Assembly: GCF_000524195.1 (NCBI RefSeq)
Contig: NW_020170414.1
Location: 2,149 to 66,148, forward strand
Origin: Echinococcus granulosus
Lineage: Eukaryota > Platyhelminthes > Cestoda > Cyclophyllidea > Taeniidae
Reading direction: 5' to 3'
Length of the DNA stretch: 64,000 nt
The notes under the pieces are model-generated. The model was not told the origin of the DNA and did not search any database. It saw only the letters and a program-made list of their open reading frames with translations. This document shows positions 25,401 through 37,843 of the stretch, one piece after another. The translations under genes and the position numbers were made by a program. Within the stretch, counting starts at the first letter, position 1. Each line of letters begins with the position of its first letter.

Positions 25401-27290
25401 CCATCGCAAGGCCAAAAAGGGGGCTGATTTGACCGCCCACCTTCTCCAGTAAGTAGCAAATAGGTAAAATAAAGATATACTGCGAGAAATAATAACGTCT
25501 TAGAAGATTAACATTTAGCAATATAAATATTTTGAGCCATCAGACCTACCGCTTTAGTCTACTAGCCCCGGCTACTACTTGGTTATGGCTTAGCCTATGG
25601 TCATTCAAAAACGAGCATTTTAAAGAGCTCTAATGGCTGAAATGTACTCTTTGAGGCATATAGATAAATTCTAGACGGTTATTTTGCAGTTTTAAGTGTC
25701 GACCCTTGGATAGAAGACGTGTAAACAATGGTCTCCGAGGCAAATCCGCCACTGCAGAACAAATGACACTAAACGAATGGAAATGGTAAATATCCTCCAA
25801 CTAAAAGGGCCAGACTTCTTGTTTTCTTTGTTTTAAACCCACTCAATCAGTTTGTAACACAATATGGTGAATCAGTTTCGATAAGCTGATTAGGTTCAGC
25901 TGTCACATATACGTGACTCCGATAGCAGGCGTTTTAAGCACACAGTGCAATAAAACACCCCTGATTTGTTGAGTCAGTGATAATTTTGGGTACTTATTGG
26001 CACTGTGTGCTATAAAGTTGAGCCAAAATTTTCCAGGAAAAATCTGTTTCTTCTGCACCATTGAAATATGCCACTTGCTTCTCTGGAAGTAGCTAGAAGC
26101 ATCCTTCCTTCATTCCATTGAGAAGTGATTCAACTAAACCTGGTTGTTTTACCATTTTTTCATTGACTTCAGCTTAAAAGGATCGAACCTTTTGAATGAT
26201 TAAGGTGACAAGGAGGCAAATCTGATGGAAAATGCATCACATGCGTTAGGGATGAACTCCTGTAGACAATTCCTGACATTAGCTATTCCTATGGTAAAAA
26301 TCCAGGTTGACTGATTCCTGAAATGACCTCCTATCTAACGACCTTGACTATTTCAACAGATTGAGTAACGGTTGTGCTTACATGGGTCACCTCGGTAACA
26401 GTAACTGAACCCTTTGATGCCATCACTTTGACGTTAGCTTGATTCATTTTGTAATAGCTCCCTTTTACCAAGATCTCGCCTTTTCGTCGTTGCCAGGAGT
26501 AACACACAATTCTTTTACAATTAAAAACTTTCAAAATATCCCAGTGAACCCTAAACCTCGATTTTATGCTACCAGCAAGGGCTTCTATCTCAACTGTAGT
26601 GGGCGCCTTAAGTCACCTCTGAAGAAACAAAAAAGGGAAGGATTTTGGCAGACAGGCTGGAAGAAATACCATAATAACAAATTTACAACCGAGCCCACAG
26701 CGGTTTCGGGAGCCGGGTTAGATGAACCAACTGGTAACAGAAATGCCTTTCCGCTCCAATGCCTCATGTAGGAAGTGCGTCACTTCTCGGCGGCGGTGAA
26801 CAACGTCAACATCAACAAGCGGGGGAGAAAAAGAAAAAAGGCATTGGCAATTTTTCACACCTCTCCCAGTCTGCAAATGTGGGAGTAATGGAGATAAATG
26901 GGTTTTAAAAAGAGCGCGAAATTTTTCTTCCTAATATGACGTGTACTTTAGCCTACACGCATGGAAGTCTGGAAGGTATGTGTACATGTTCACCCTCTAA
27001 TAGTGGGTCCAAACAGTACGGTTAAGCGTAGATTGGACTAATTTTTCTAGAAATAACAAAGGCAAATCCGACATTTTGTGACTTTGACAATCCCTTAATC
27101 AGACTGGCTGGTTAATGGGCTCGCTACTACCACTGCCGCATGGCTCAATCTGGCATTACAGACGGAACCCTTTCCTGTCATAATATGCCATAACTTTTAA
27201 TTAGATACTGTATTAACTTTTCTCCTCTCTTGCTTTTCTAAATAAACATAGTTTATATGTGTTTCGCACGGTAAAATAAGGAAATATAGG

Positions 27291-27308
27291 CGTCACATAT
27301 GTGTGACG
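27291..27308. repeat. Short perfect inverted repeat (CGTCACA / TGTGACG)
   Basis: A seven-base stem with a four-base spacer. Each arm contains the TGACG half-site recognised by CREB/ATF-type factors. Isolated in gene-poor DNA; function unknown. Confidence 0.5.
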
Positions 27309-30300
27309 GGGGTGCCTAATCTAAACCTAAACCGAAATTGAAGTGTTACAATGGCACGATAATAATATTTGTTCTCTAGGTTGAGAAATTTTCACTAAAA
27401 ATACAGTTAACACATTTTTAGGGAGGAATTTTGCGATAGTTGGCAGTAAATTATGTCAAAGATTTGCCTTCTCGGTAAAGTGACCTTTTTACGTGACTGA
27501 GCATTGAGATTGTTAAGCGATTCTATGAGGCTGTTTATCTGCTAGGCTACCTTTCAAACACCAAATATTGCGTTTACAAAGTGGTATTTTATGGCAAGAT
27601 AGCCCACATTTCAAATAACCTATTTGGCCTTTCCTTTAGTGGAAATTAGACATGAATTTTGGACTCACGTCATCTCATCATGCATCACCTACACTTTTCC
27701 AGCGCCTTTTTTTCACTTCCCCATTCATGAAATGAACGCAAATTCTGGTCACTGACATTGAAGGTGCTTGATTTCTGTGCGGCTGCAAGACTAGACCGGA
27801 TGATTTGTTTCAACCAACCGGTGAATGAGTGGGCGGCGTTGTTGCTCCCGGTGCAGTTGTAGCAACTTCACTCTCCTTCCCTGGTTATTTTTTTTTACAA
27901 AATAACCAGCCTATCTTCATGTATTGAATTGTCTCAGAAAGGAGTGATAAAACAGTTATGATGCTTTTCGACTATTTATCAGGCAGATTAAAAGTGTGGA
28001 TGGTCCTTTTCAAAGAATTGGATCGGTGCTACTCCGAGATTGTGACGAGTAGATAGGGAAGAAGGGCACATTCAGCATAATTTTTGTTTCTGTATCTTCA
28101 GTTTACCAGGTAATCGCCTTGATGATGGTGTTCCCTATATCAAAAAACCAGCAAGGTTCTCTGAAATTGTTGGACTTACTTGAGGATCTGTGGAAACTGC
28201 TGATTCCGATCAACCATACAGTTAATGCGGTGCTGATGTAGCATCTGTAATTTGTTATACCCAAAACCCCAAGTAAATGCAGGTCTAATAATTTGGAGCC
28301 CATTTAATGTTTGATTTAGGCCAACATTTGTCAGCAATCCTCATTAGATGTAGAAATAGCGATGAGACCGCCCGTTCTGCTGACCCATCGGAGGAGGAAA
28401 TTGTTAGAATCCTTCACGTAAATCAACCTCAAGCCTGGATTTTTAACATATTATAAATTTCTTAACAAAGATCTGGTTAATTAATGCTTTGGGATGTTAA
28501 AGAAGTGTTCTTCTTAAAGGTGATACAATAAGTCGGATGCTGGAAGGAGGCAAAAGTCTATTTTCAACAGTACTTTTTGAAGCATTCACCATCACCTCTA
28601 GGGGTTACTTGCTTCTCGATTGGATTATTCACTAAAAGACGGTTTCGAATGCCTTTAAGCATTCCTACAATTCTCATCAATTCAAGGATTAACCTAATGG
28701 ATTAGCATAACACCCTTCTTCCAATCCAACGAGTTTCAACGAGGCGGTGGATGAGAGCTCCATTTAAGGGGGTTGGTTTTGTGTTGCAGTACGATTAGTA
28801 TCCTATTAATCCGACATTCTTGCTTTTAAATTTTCCACATCTATTGCCAAAAATGAGCAAAAAAATGAAGGAAAACTTCCAGACCAATGGATTGGATGAT
28901 TTTTTTTCATCTCAACGGATGTGGATTGGCTTTGACAGATCCCATGACATCAATTGACTTCCCAAACTGTCCTGATATAAGATAGGGACGGAGGAGGAGA
29001 CAAATGAAATTTTTCCTTTCGGTATCATAATCTTGGAGTGCTTTGACAATTTTCATAAGAATTTGATTAGAAATGGTTAATTTAAACTAGAATAATTACT
29101 TCCCTTTCGTAAATGGGTAGATAAACTCCCAAAAGGCTCAATTCCGATTGTTCTGAGGGTTCCGACGAATGTTGACCTATTTGATGGTCGGTTTGTTTGA
29201 TTATTTCAATGCATCATTACAAAGTATCACCTGGAAAGTGTCTGAAACAAAGCGTGAAGAGTCTACACTACGACAACTGAACGCGACTGGGGGTTCTGGA
29301 AAAGGGAAAACACGTGGATCTTGGTGGAATGTTTGACGATTTCATGGATGAGCATCTGTAGATTTGTACAAAACCACCACGGCATCACGATTAGGCATAA
29401 ATGATGCGTCTTTTAGGTCCAATAAATTGTTTATGAAGTAGATCTTCTTTTTCAGGAAGAAGTAGAGACGAGATGTTAGACGGAATTTGAATAGTCACTT
29501 CGACGACCTGATAGGGGGGCGCCACATCCACAACTTTTAAATTTAGGAACGCTTAATTTAATCTATAAACTTCCTTGACATTTGACCGAGTGTTAGAACT
29601 TCTGTACAGTAAAAACAGTTTGCCTTATCACGGCCTCAGAGATGACCTGTGGTGGCAACAGTACTCGAACCCAATCCAAGTGAGGGAGGAACCTTATTCC
29701 GTTGGCTTGTTACCAAATCTATATATTCTAGAAGGAAGATATCCAATTAGGCGCATTACAGAGGAAGTTAAAACGACCTCTAGCTTGTGGCAACTCGAGA
29801 ATTTAAATTTTGTGCATTACCTACAGTGGAACGAGATTCAGTTTCAACGAATCGCAACCGACTTCGAAGACAGGCTTCCTATTGGTTCCCAGATGGCAGT
29901 ATTTGCATCATAGCCTGAGGGCATGATACCCCATTTTTAATGTTAGCTTTTAACTAACGTGACCCCAAAAAGAGTCTGACTTGCAGACTATGCTTGCTGT
30001 AAAGCATTACCCTGTTTTTAGCACTGTTTTTTACATAGATTCCATCTACCTCGCAGAGGACGTGACAATCAGGAATGCTAGTTAGACCTACAGGTCTACA
30101 CCAGGCCTCGTTACTGTCGAGGTATAACAGTGACCGCAAGAGCGTCCGAAGACTGCGTGGACTCGTCAACTCCTGCAGTTTGTATTACTATCCAACGGCA
30201 CGGCCTTCCAGCTACACCTATAACCACTCAGGCCTCAGCGGTAGTTTAGTGGTCTACCCAATAAACAAACTGGAGATTTTTCGTCCCTAGATAAAACGTA

Positions 30301-30503
30301 CTCTTTGTATTTTGACTGTGTTACCATTCCGGTGCGAATTAGAGAAAAAATTTGTCTTAGTGGACCCATCACAATGCCTTAGTCATGACCATACAATAGA
30401 GTGAGGTGTGGGAAAGAGGGAGCTACATGATTTTAAACAAGACACACAGGAATTATAATTTTATCTACGACACTTCTTCCATCTTCGTTGGGGTTAGGGA
30501 TCG

Positions 30504-30526
30504 AATAGCCTCTCAAAGAGGCTATT
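30504..30526. repeat. Perfect 10-bp hairpin with three-base loop
   Basis: AATAGCCTCT, loop CAA, then AGAGGCTATT, which is an exact reverse complement. It is not a histone mRNA stem-loop, and there is no neighbouring gene to which it could belong. Confidence 0.6.
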
Positions 30527-33500
30527 TTCCACCTGCCTGGGGGTCAATATATTCACCTCCACCTGCTTAGCCTCCTACCCAAACCCGTTGTTTGAGCATC
30601 CTTTGTCTGAGTATCTTGTAAATTATACTGACCTATTTGAGGTTGGAATTACTAGTCGCAAACCGATTATAACTATGCTGTGTGAATAAGCCATCGTTTA
30701 GCTCCTTCTCACAAGAAAATTCGCAGTTAGGGCATTGTGTTACTCAACAATAGCCTTTGTTAAGAGATGAGGTACTAAAAAGTGGAAATTATGAATTTAA
30801 ACGACATACTTTCAAGGTTTTGATGACATGATTGGGAGTGAGTTTTAACAAAGCTTCACACAATTGTCACAAGGCGTGCGAAGGGGAGAAAAACACCGAT
30901 TCCAGGGGTTTTTTGTGGGATTTTCACACTCCCCCATTGTTGTTCAAACAGTTGCAGGCTAGCTAAGGCGATTCAATGTTGTTATTATTGGTAGTTTTGA
31001 CTCACCCTCCACACCTTGTGGAATGCACGTGGGATTTGCATTGACAAGGCTGAGGAGGCGGGAGGGGGGACGCGGGAGTTGTGGGGAAGCAAAACAGCCC
31101 GCAGATTATCAGATATGGCACATTTACTCGACCACGACAAGGTGGAATAAGCATCCTTCTGTGTGCTTACAATAAGGCCACTTCCAGAGTCGTATAGTCT
31201 CTGTAGCTTTCACAGGAGACACGAGAGTCCTTCAGCTAGCGGAAATAGTTAAAGAGTCGCCTCCTATTCTCGTCATAAACACTTTGATTAATTATAGATG
31301 GTGGTGGTATTAGCGTCGCATTTTCATGAAATGTTGAATTTTTATGAATTTCTATGCTGTATTGAAAAATACATTGCTACAGGCCTGAAATAATCACTTT
31401 AATGAGGTGACGTAGCCCGAGTTGTCATGTGCCACTGACAAGATTGACACATACATCGACGTGCAATATATATTAGCAACAAATCCTGCTCACGACATTA
31501 AGAAGGAATTACAAAGGTGGAGGAGAAGCATTTAAATGATGCACAACAGGAAAGGATATTCTATGCGAAGTTACAAACGTTCCTTCAGTTGACAAGCAAT
31601 TAAACTGTCAATGGTCTACGCTTTCTGTACGAAATTTGGGTATACATTTCCTAAAAGAAAAGTAACCCTTACAGAAGTAACGACTTTTAGGGGGATTACT
31701 AGCGCACACACCCAAGCTGAGGCGGTGGGTAAACCGGTGCGGATTTTGATTGGACGAAAAATGAGGTCACACATTATTGCACCTTTGCCGCGTGGATCGA
31801 TAAACCGATGAACAGTGGGGATGCGGAGGCGATCGATAAGAGCTGTGTGACGTGACACCTCCTCCATTCATCAACTCGTCACGTTGACGATTAGCCTTGA
31901 CCTATTGCTCGGTTAGCCTTGTTTTTTGATAAAATTTGCTAGCTTAAGGCCAATTTCCACAAACTAATCAAATAGCTTAAAATGGCCACTGTCAGAAAGA
32001 TTTGCCAAACCCTAAAGACAAAATTTGTAGAAAACACTGGTACAATAAAAGTAGGGCTCAGAAAGACATAAATATTTTAGGCGTTTAGTAATACAATAAA
32101 AAAATTATTTCTAAATTAATGCCGCCGAGCGGAGGTGGTAGTAATGCGCTCTGCCATTTCGCCGCCTCGGCATGACAAAAAGAGGGCGACACGGACCACT
32201 GGTGGCAATGCTATGGGTCCATTAAAAGTTTTGCACGAATCAAAATCTCGCTAACTGCGATAATGATAAATGAACCAATGACATTGTTAGTTTAGAAGGC
32301 AGGCCCACGCCGCCCCTTTGCGTGACAGCCTTCACACATCAGTTGTTCGTGTGTCGCGGTGATGGTGTATGCGCAAATTCTAAACAAACTGTACTGCATC
32401 CTTCTAGCCCTCGTTCCAGTTGTTCACATGTGCAAAAAGGGTACTTTTGGCCATCTCAAATGGCCCCTTCTGCGAAAATTTTTTTTTACGGTGTACAGAA
32501 TGATACTTCTACACGGGAGCGTCACATTGATCCCCGCTGGTGATGTGATGCGAGTAAAATTATGTGAACTTGGGCAATTAAAAATACTTCAGTTGCGGAA
32601 TGAGTGACATCGTGAGAACGGATTTCGGGTTGGTAATTGGATCACAATCTACCAGTGGGTTTGACCGAATATTTCCTTAAAACCTATCCTTAAAGGGACG
32701 AGGCATGTTTGCCGCGTGCTCACCCAGAAACACATTCAACGGGATTTATTACTGAAGCATAAGCTCCTCGTGGCGAATCAGCTACCTGCGAAACGGCGCC
32801 CTCAAGCGAGCTACTACATTCGACATGCTGCCTACCAGCTCTGCTATCTTATTTCTCAATGATGGGCCTGTTGAGGGGTAAATGAGTATATTCATTAGGG
32901 GTAGCAGGTGGGATTTAACAGGATAAGTGACTTTTCCGGAAATGCGCGTGCCACGCAGATTGCGCCAACCAACAACCACCACAACGTCTGAGTCCGCTGA
33001 GTCAATAGCCTCAGGGCAAACCAATCGCATGACTGCACCGGAAGGTGGATTCAAAAGACGCGGAGAGAGGCGATTAGTTGGGCAGCCCTCACTGGAAAAG
33101 GGGATTGCACATGGCGCAGCTTACTCATCCCAGTGTAGGCACGGGAGTCACAGATAAACGACAGGCGGTAGCGCGCAGCACTCGAATGCCAGGTAGGCGC
33201 AGGCATAACCGAAGACAAAATTGTGCTGCGACGAGTGAAAGGCCCCGGGATCAATTCCCTGCAAACCTAATACAAATAGACTGGAAACCCCCAAAGTGAT
33301 TGACGGAATTCGAACACGGCGAGCCACCCTCAGACCTATAAAGAGCAGGACAGACACCTAGAACAACATCGGAAGGGATCCTGCAATGCTGAACAAACCC
33401 GCGGCGGGACCTGCCACAAGCCACTTAGACATTCGTTATTTGTTGAAGCTGGAGCAGAAGTTCCGTAGACTCGCGAGACGCCACCCACGTCCGGAGTAAA

Positions 33501-33631
33501 CACAGCTTCGACACCAACTACTAATAAGTCCCGAGTACGAGCGGTAAAACCGAATAGAAGCAACCAAAACAAGTATTAAACATGGCAAACAATCCAGCGT
33601 TCAATACATAAATATCCAATACAAGTTCGAT

Positions 33632-33645
33632 TTTATTTGTTTATT
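33632..33645 (-). terminator. Overlapping polyadenylation signals at the RPS3 stop codon
   Basis: On the minus strand two AATAAA hexamers occur. The first (33640-33645) contains the TAA stop codon itself, and the second lies eight bases further on (33632-33637). Together they predict a very short 3' untranslated region. Confidence 0.6.
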
Positions 33646-34447
33646 GCGCTTTATCCACAGAGTAGGGTTGCGAAATCACGGGCTCTTCCTTTGCAGTGAG
33701 TATAGAGACAAAGTCGGGGAGAGGTTTTCTGGGGCCGGTGTTCCCGGAGCTGTCGTGGTTCAGCATAATTTTTACCCGGATACCAAGGATACCCTGGGGA
33801 AGACGCACATGACGAACGGCACGATCGATGTAGTAGTTAACTGGGTCACCGGAGTGAATCATTAATCCGTCGGAAAACTTCATGGACTTCGCGCGCTGAC
33901 CCTTTATTTTTCCGGAAACAACGACTTCAGCACCACGCGCACCCGATTCCATAATGAATCTCAAGACACTGTAGCAGGCCCTATTAAAAGTGGTAGATGC
34001 ATGTATAGAATGTCCTACTTTCTCACGGGAAGGCCACCTGTAAGCTTGTAGCGAAGGGATTCGGCTTGCGTTGTTGCACTCAAACTGCGAGCCATCATCT
34101 TTTCTACGAACAACTCAATAGTCTTCGTAGCGCGAGTCCGCTGCTGGATGAGAGAGGTAAGTTCTCTGATCCTACGCGACTGCTCACCTAGAACAGCCTG
34201 AGTCTTAGTCGCCGAAATGATGATTTCTGTGCGACGCTCATTTGAGCGAACCTTGACACCACTATATCCATCCTCGGCCAGTTCACGACGGAGAAATTCG
34301 TCCAATTCTGCTTTGAATACTCCAGCGGACACAAACTAGAAGCAGCAAGGCATACTTGCACAAATGCTCAAAGAAGTGGACCATAAAGGCACAAAAAGCG
34401 AAGCAAGTTACCTTACGCTTCAGCGACATACGACCCGTCCCAGCCAT
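33641..34447 (-). CDS. RPS3: 40S ribosomal protein S3 (uS3)
   Basis: Small-subunit ribosomal protein at the mRNA entry channel. Three exons, 34412-34447 ([12 protein letters not shown]), 34019-34335 and 33641-33980, are separated by introns of 76 and 38 bases with intact phase, giving 230 residues against 243 in human. Recognisable stretches are [63 protein letters not shown] and [10 protein letters not shown], covering the KH domain and the C-terminal domain. Oddly, the KH loop GEKG of other animals reads GEQS here (residues 62-65), the following VQKRFGF...ELY segment is replaced by [14 protein letters not shown] with one residue fewer, and the C-terminal tail is short and unrelated. The frame is fully open and the splice sites are intact, so this is not an obvious pseudogene. 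It could be the lineage's normal RPS3 or a diverged paralogue. Confidence 0.93.
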
Positions 34448-37400
34448 GCTTGCGGCTAAACTGTACAGCGCGGAATTATTAGTTTGGACGAAATCAAACA
34501 ATTCCCAAATGAAATAGGCGAAAAAAACTTTAAAAGGTGATATCCTTAACTCATAATCAGAGAGCACAAAAAATAATTAAACCTAACTTTATAAATTTAA
34601 TGCAGTCTAAGAATTTCGAGGTATCAACAGCAAGAATACACTGTTGGAGAATAGAATGAAGCAGATCATTATTTGCGAACAAAATTTTGCTTTTACTGCG
34701 AGATACCATTAACCAAATAACTTTCAAATCATCATAAAACCTGAAAAGTATTTTAATAAACGAAATAGCTTTTGTCACCTAATTATGCAGGCGATGTGAG
34801 GGGATCGATATCCTTCTAAATATCAAAAATCGTGCAAGAAACACTAAGTCAAGTATGATGCCATTTTTTGGGTGAGCGATTTGTACAGTTGGTATTTTGT
34901 GAGGAATTGGATTTTACCATTTCTTTGGGGTTTTATTTACTCTACTCATCCTCGATGCTTGCCCAAACCACCGGATTCCAAACTTAGATGTCACTTTAAT
35001 TAAATGTGTACTGCGGTTTTAATCAATATCATAATAGTTATTTCAGCCCCATTTACAATTGAAATCATTAGTATCGACTCATGTTGAGGTGGGATTAGGG
35101 TGTATAAAATTTTACATGACAGATTTCGATCACATTTTATCTCTAAACACGACAATTTATTGTGAATTGTTGTAGGACTGTCCATTGGCTGAAAGTGCGT
35201 CCTCACGACAACTCGTAAAATTTTGTTTCCTCTTTACTTACATTGATAAAGCTATGGTTTGCTAACGCACAGCTTAGGTTACAAGGTCCAAAACTTTAAA
35301 TAAATCATGCTGGATTTTTGTGGCGCGTTTGACATCTTGAAATCAACGGAACACTTTTGTTTAGTGCATACTTTTTATTGACTTCTTATTTTTTTTAGAA
35401 CTGTGCACTTACTTTTATCAAGCACATGCAATCTGCGCTTTTCTGGTACCTCGCTAAATGGCTTTAAAATTAACTCATACTGATGCAGTGAATTTTTAGA
35501 GTATTATAATAATGCAGGAAGCCCGCCGACATTTGGGCAACTCCAGACGATTAATTTACTTTTGCAAGACAAGTAACTTTTAAGAGGAACCATTTGGTTT
35601 TGTTCAAAAAAATAAATTCGGCGCATGGAATGTTTCTGCTTGCAGATAACGAGAAAAAGGTAGTACAACGTCTGTGAAGGTAACATACTGATACTCTGAT
35701 AAACAAATTTTTCCAATTTTTTTTTGATTTAAGGGACTGGTCGGACTTCAGCTAAAGATGATCAACTGCACTTTAGGTGGGTCTTCCTTTGATAGTAGCA
35801 TTGTTTCCTCCTGCGGGAATTTCCGGCAAAAATGTTTCCGTAGACCAGGAATATAGTTCCATATACTTTCATCTAACTTTGAATAAGGAAATTGCTAAGA
35901 ACAAAATTTTGAAATAGAGACTCCTAATTCATGTTACGCTAAAATTTGGAAATTTTCGATTAATCTATTTTCCTATTCATATTTTCTTGAGACACATATC
36001 CACTTTTGAAGTGATCGACATTCCCAGAGTCTTCACTCAATTCGTCCCGCGTCGTTTGTTTTTCGCATGTACGATTTCGTTTATATTTTTAACTCCCGAA
36101 TCCGGGTATTCCCATGATGCCTTTCGAGACTACTTTGAAAATGTTTACTACATCTTCCTTCTCATATTTTACATTGTTTTGCCCTGTTTGATATATTTCA
36201 TCTTAATTTCATCTCCTCAATAGAAAATTCATGCGGTATACACACTCGTTCTCAATAGCAATTGAAAAATTTGGAGTTCTTAATGGTAAACAGTCTTATC
36301 GTTCTGCAGTTCTAGGACCTTGATTAAAGTAGGAAATTTATTCAAATATGTTAAATGGTAAGCAAAATAAATGAATGTCCCTCTTTCTCTTCATCTAGTT
36401 GTTCATTCTTTCCCTTCCAGATTCAGTAGAGATGAAAGGTACAAATGCAAACAGGTATTTGACGCAACACTTCTGCTGATGCAGTGCTTCCTCTGCCATC
36501 TCCTTTATTGCCATCCATGCGCAACCTGTAAGAACCACTCCTGGGGAACAGCGACGAAGATCGTAGGCATGTGGAGATGCTAGGTCAAAATTCCTTAATA
36601 AAGAGGTCAAAAATTCCATGTTTTGTCAAAATAAACAGTTCCAGGAGCTCTGACTTCCTGATTCCTTCTAATTAGCAATAAATTGCTCATAATCGGCTGA
36701 GAAAACCGAAGTTAACCTCTGCGTGGGGTCAAACCACCCACTCCCCGAATGCGCCTCTCTTTTTAATAGTTGAGATGAATTACATGCTTGAGAGATGCTT
36801 AGTTAGTAAAGGGTTAATGGAACAATAGTTTTGGTCAGATTAGTCGGCGGATTATTTCACATGATCGAACAGATGTCAAGTTCACTCGCTCACTGAGGAG
36901 TTACGGACAAGAAAAGTTTGCTTATTTTTAATGTCTAATTTAATACCTGCTTAAGTAGAGATGTGGTTGTGTGGCCTCTTCAGTTCCCAAATTTCAACAT
37001 AAAGGAGCTCAGTTTTTTTATTATTAGTAAAAATTGATAAACTCCTTTATCAGATCCGGTTTACAAAAACGGCCTTGAGAAGCAAACGAAGGCTCTACAT
37101 TTTCGTTTTATCCAAAAACTTTGGTATAAATATAATTTTAATAAAGCAGATGCCATTTTTATGTGAAGCTTTCTCTCGTTTAGTAACTCACAGCTTTGAA
37201 TATCGCATTTTCAGTAATACATACATTAGATAAGCATTATCAAAAATTTTCTAGTATGTATTTAGCCTACCACAATTAAGAATATTTAACTTATACAAAT
37301 TTGGACCGTGTGAAATATTCATAAAGAAGTCCTGTAAGTGAATATAATTAATAGTGCAATCCTGGCTGTACCATCATGCTAACTACTTTGGATTATTAAG

Positions 37401-37843
37401 TCAACTTTTGGCCAGTCTTAAGTCACAAGCGGACAAAATAAAAGTTTAAAATGGGGTTTTTCACAATCTTACTCACCGTTAAAAGTACCGATTGTTGATT
37501 TCAGAAGTTTAGTGCCTTCAATACGGATTCCGTCATGGTGTGGTTAAAGCTGACTCTTGTGATTTATGCAGAGTAGTGCCTTAGAAAATTAACTACTTTG
37601 TCTGAACCTCAAAAGTGAAAACCTAGCGGTATTGACTTAAGGAGAGTATATTTCTGCAGGCAGTTTACCTCAAGCAAGGTTGATTATACAAAATAAAAAA
37701 CGATACTGTGGCTAATTAGCTAGCTTAGCTCTAAGTAGCACGAGAAATACAAATTTTTTAATTCGTTTTAATCTGTAGAATAATTTGTGATGTTTACTTA
37801 AGGTCACTCAGTTCCTTTTCAAACTGGCAAAATCTCCGATATT
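34448..37843. other. Intergenic DNA between RPS3 and the SPOP-like gene
   Basis: The two genes diverge from this 3.4-kb AT-rich stretch, so it should hold both promoters. No further exon or motif could be supported. Confidence 0.5.

Larger units (their letters stand above)
22486..33631. other. About 11 kb with no supported gene
   Basis: AT-rich, mostly unique sequence between the SAMD1-like 5' flank and the 3' end of RPS3. The longest open frames (26439-26771 plus; 29566-29913 plus) have no recognisable domain and no clear splice partners. The interval 32.8-33.6 kb is more GC-rich and open on several frames at once, which could be an eroded repeat. Two perfect hairpins are listed separately. 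Confidence 0.5.

Noticed and set aside
32782..33572. Retroelement coding region
   Set aside because: Open frames on both strands and higher GC suggest an old repeat, but no reverse transcriptase, integrase or terminal repeat could be found.
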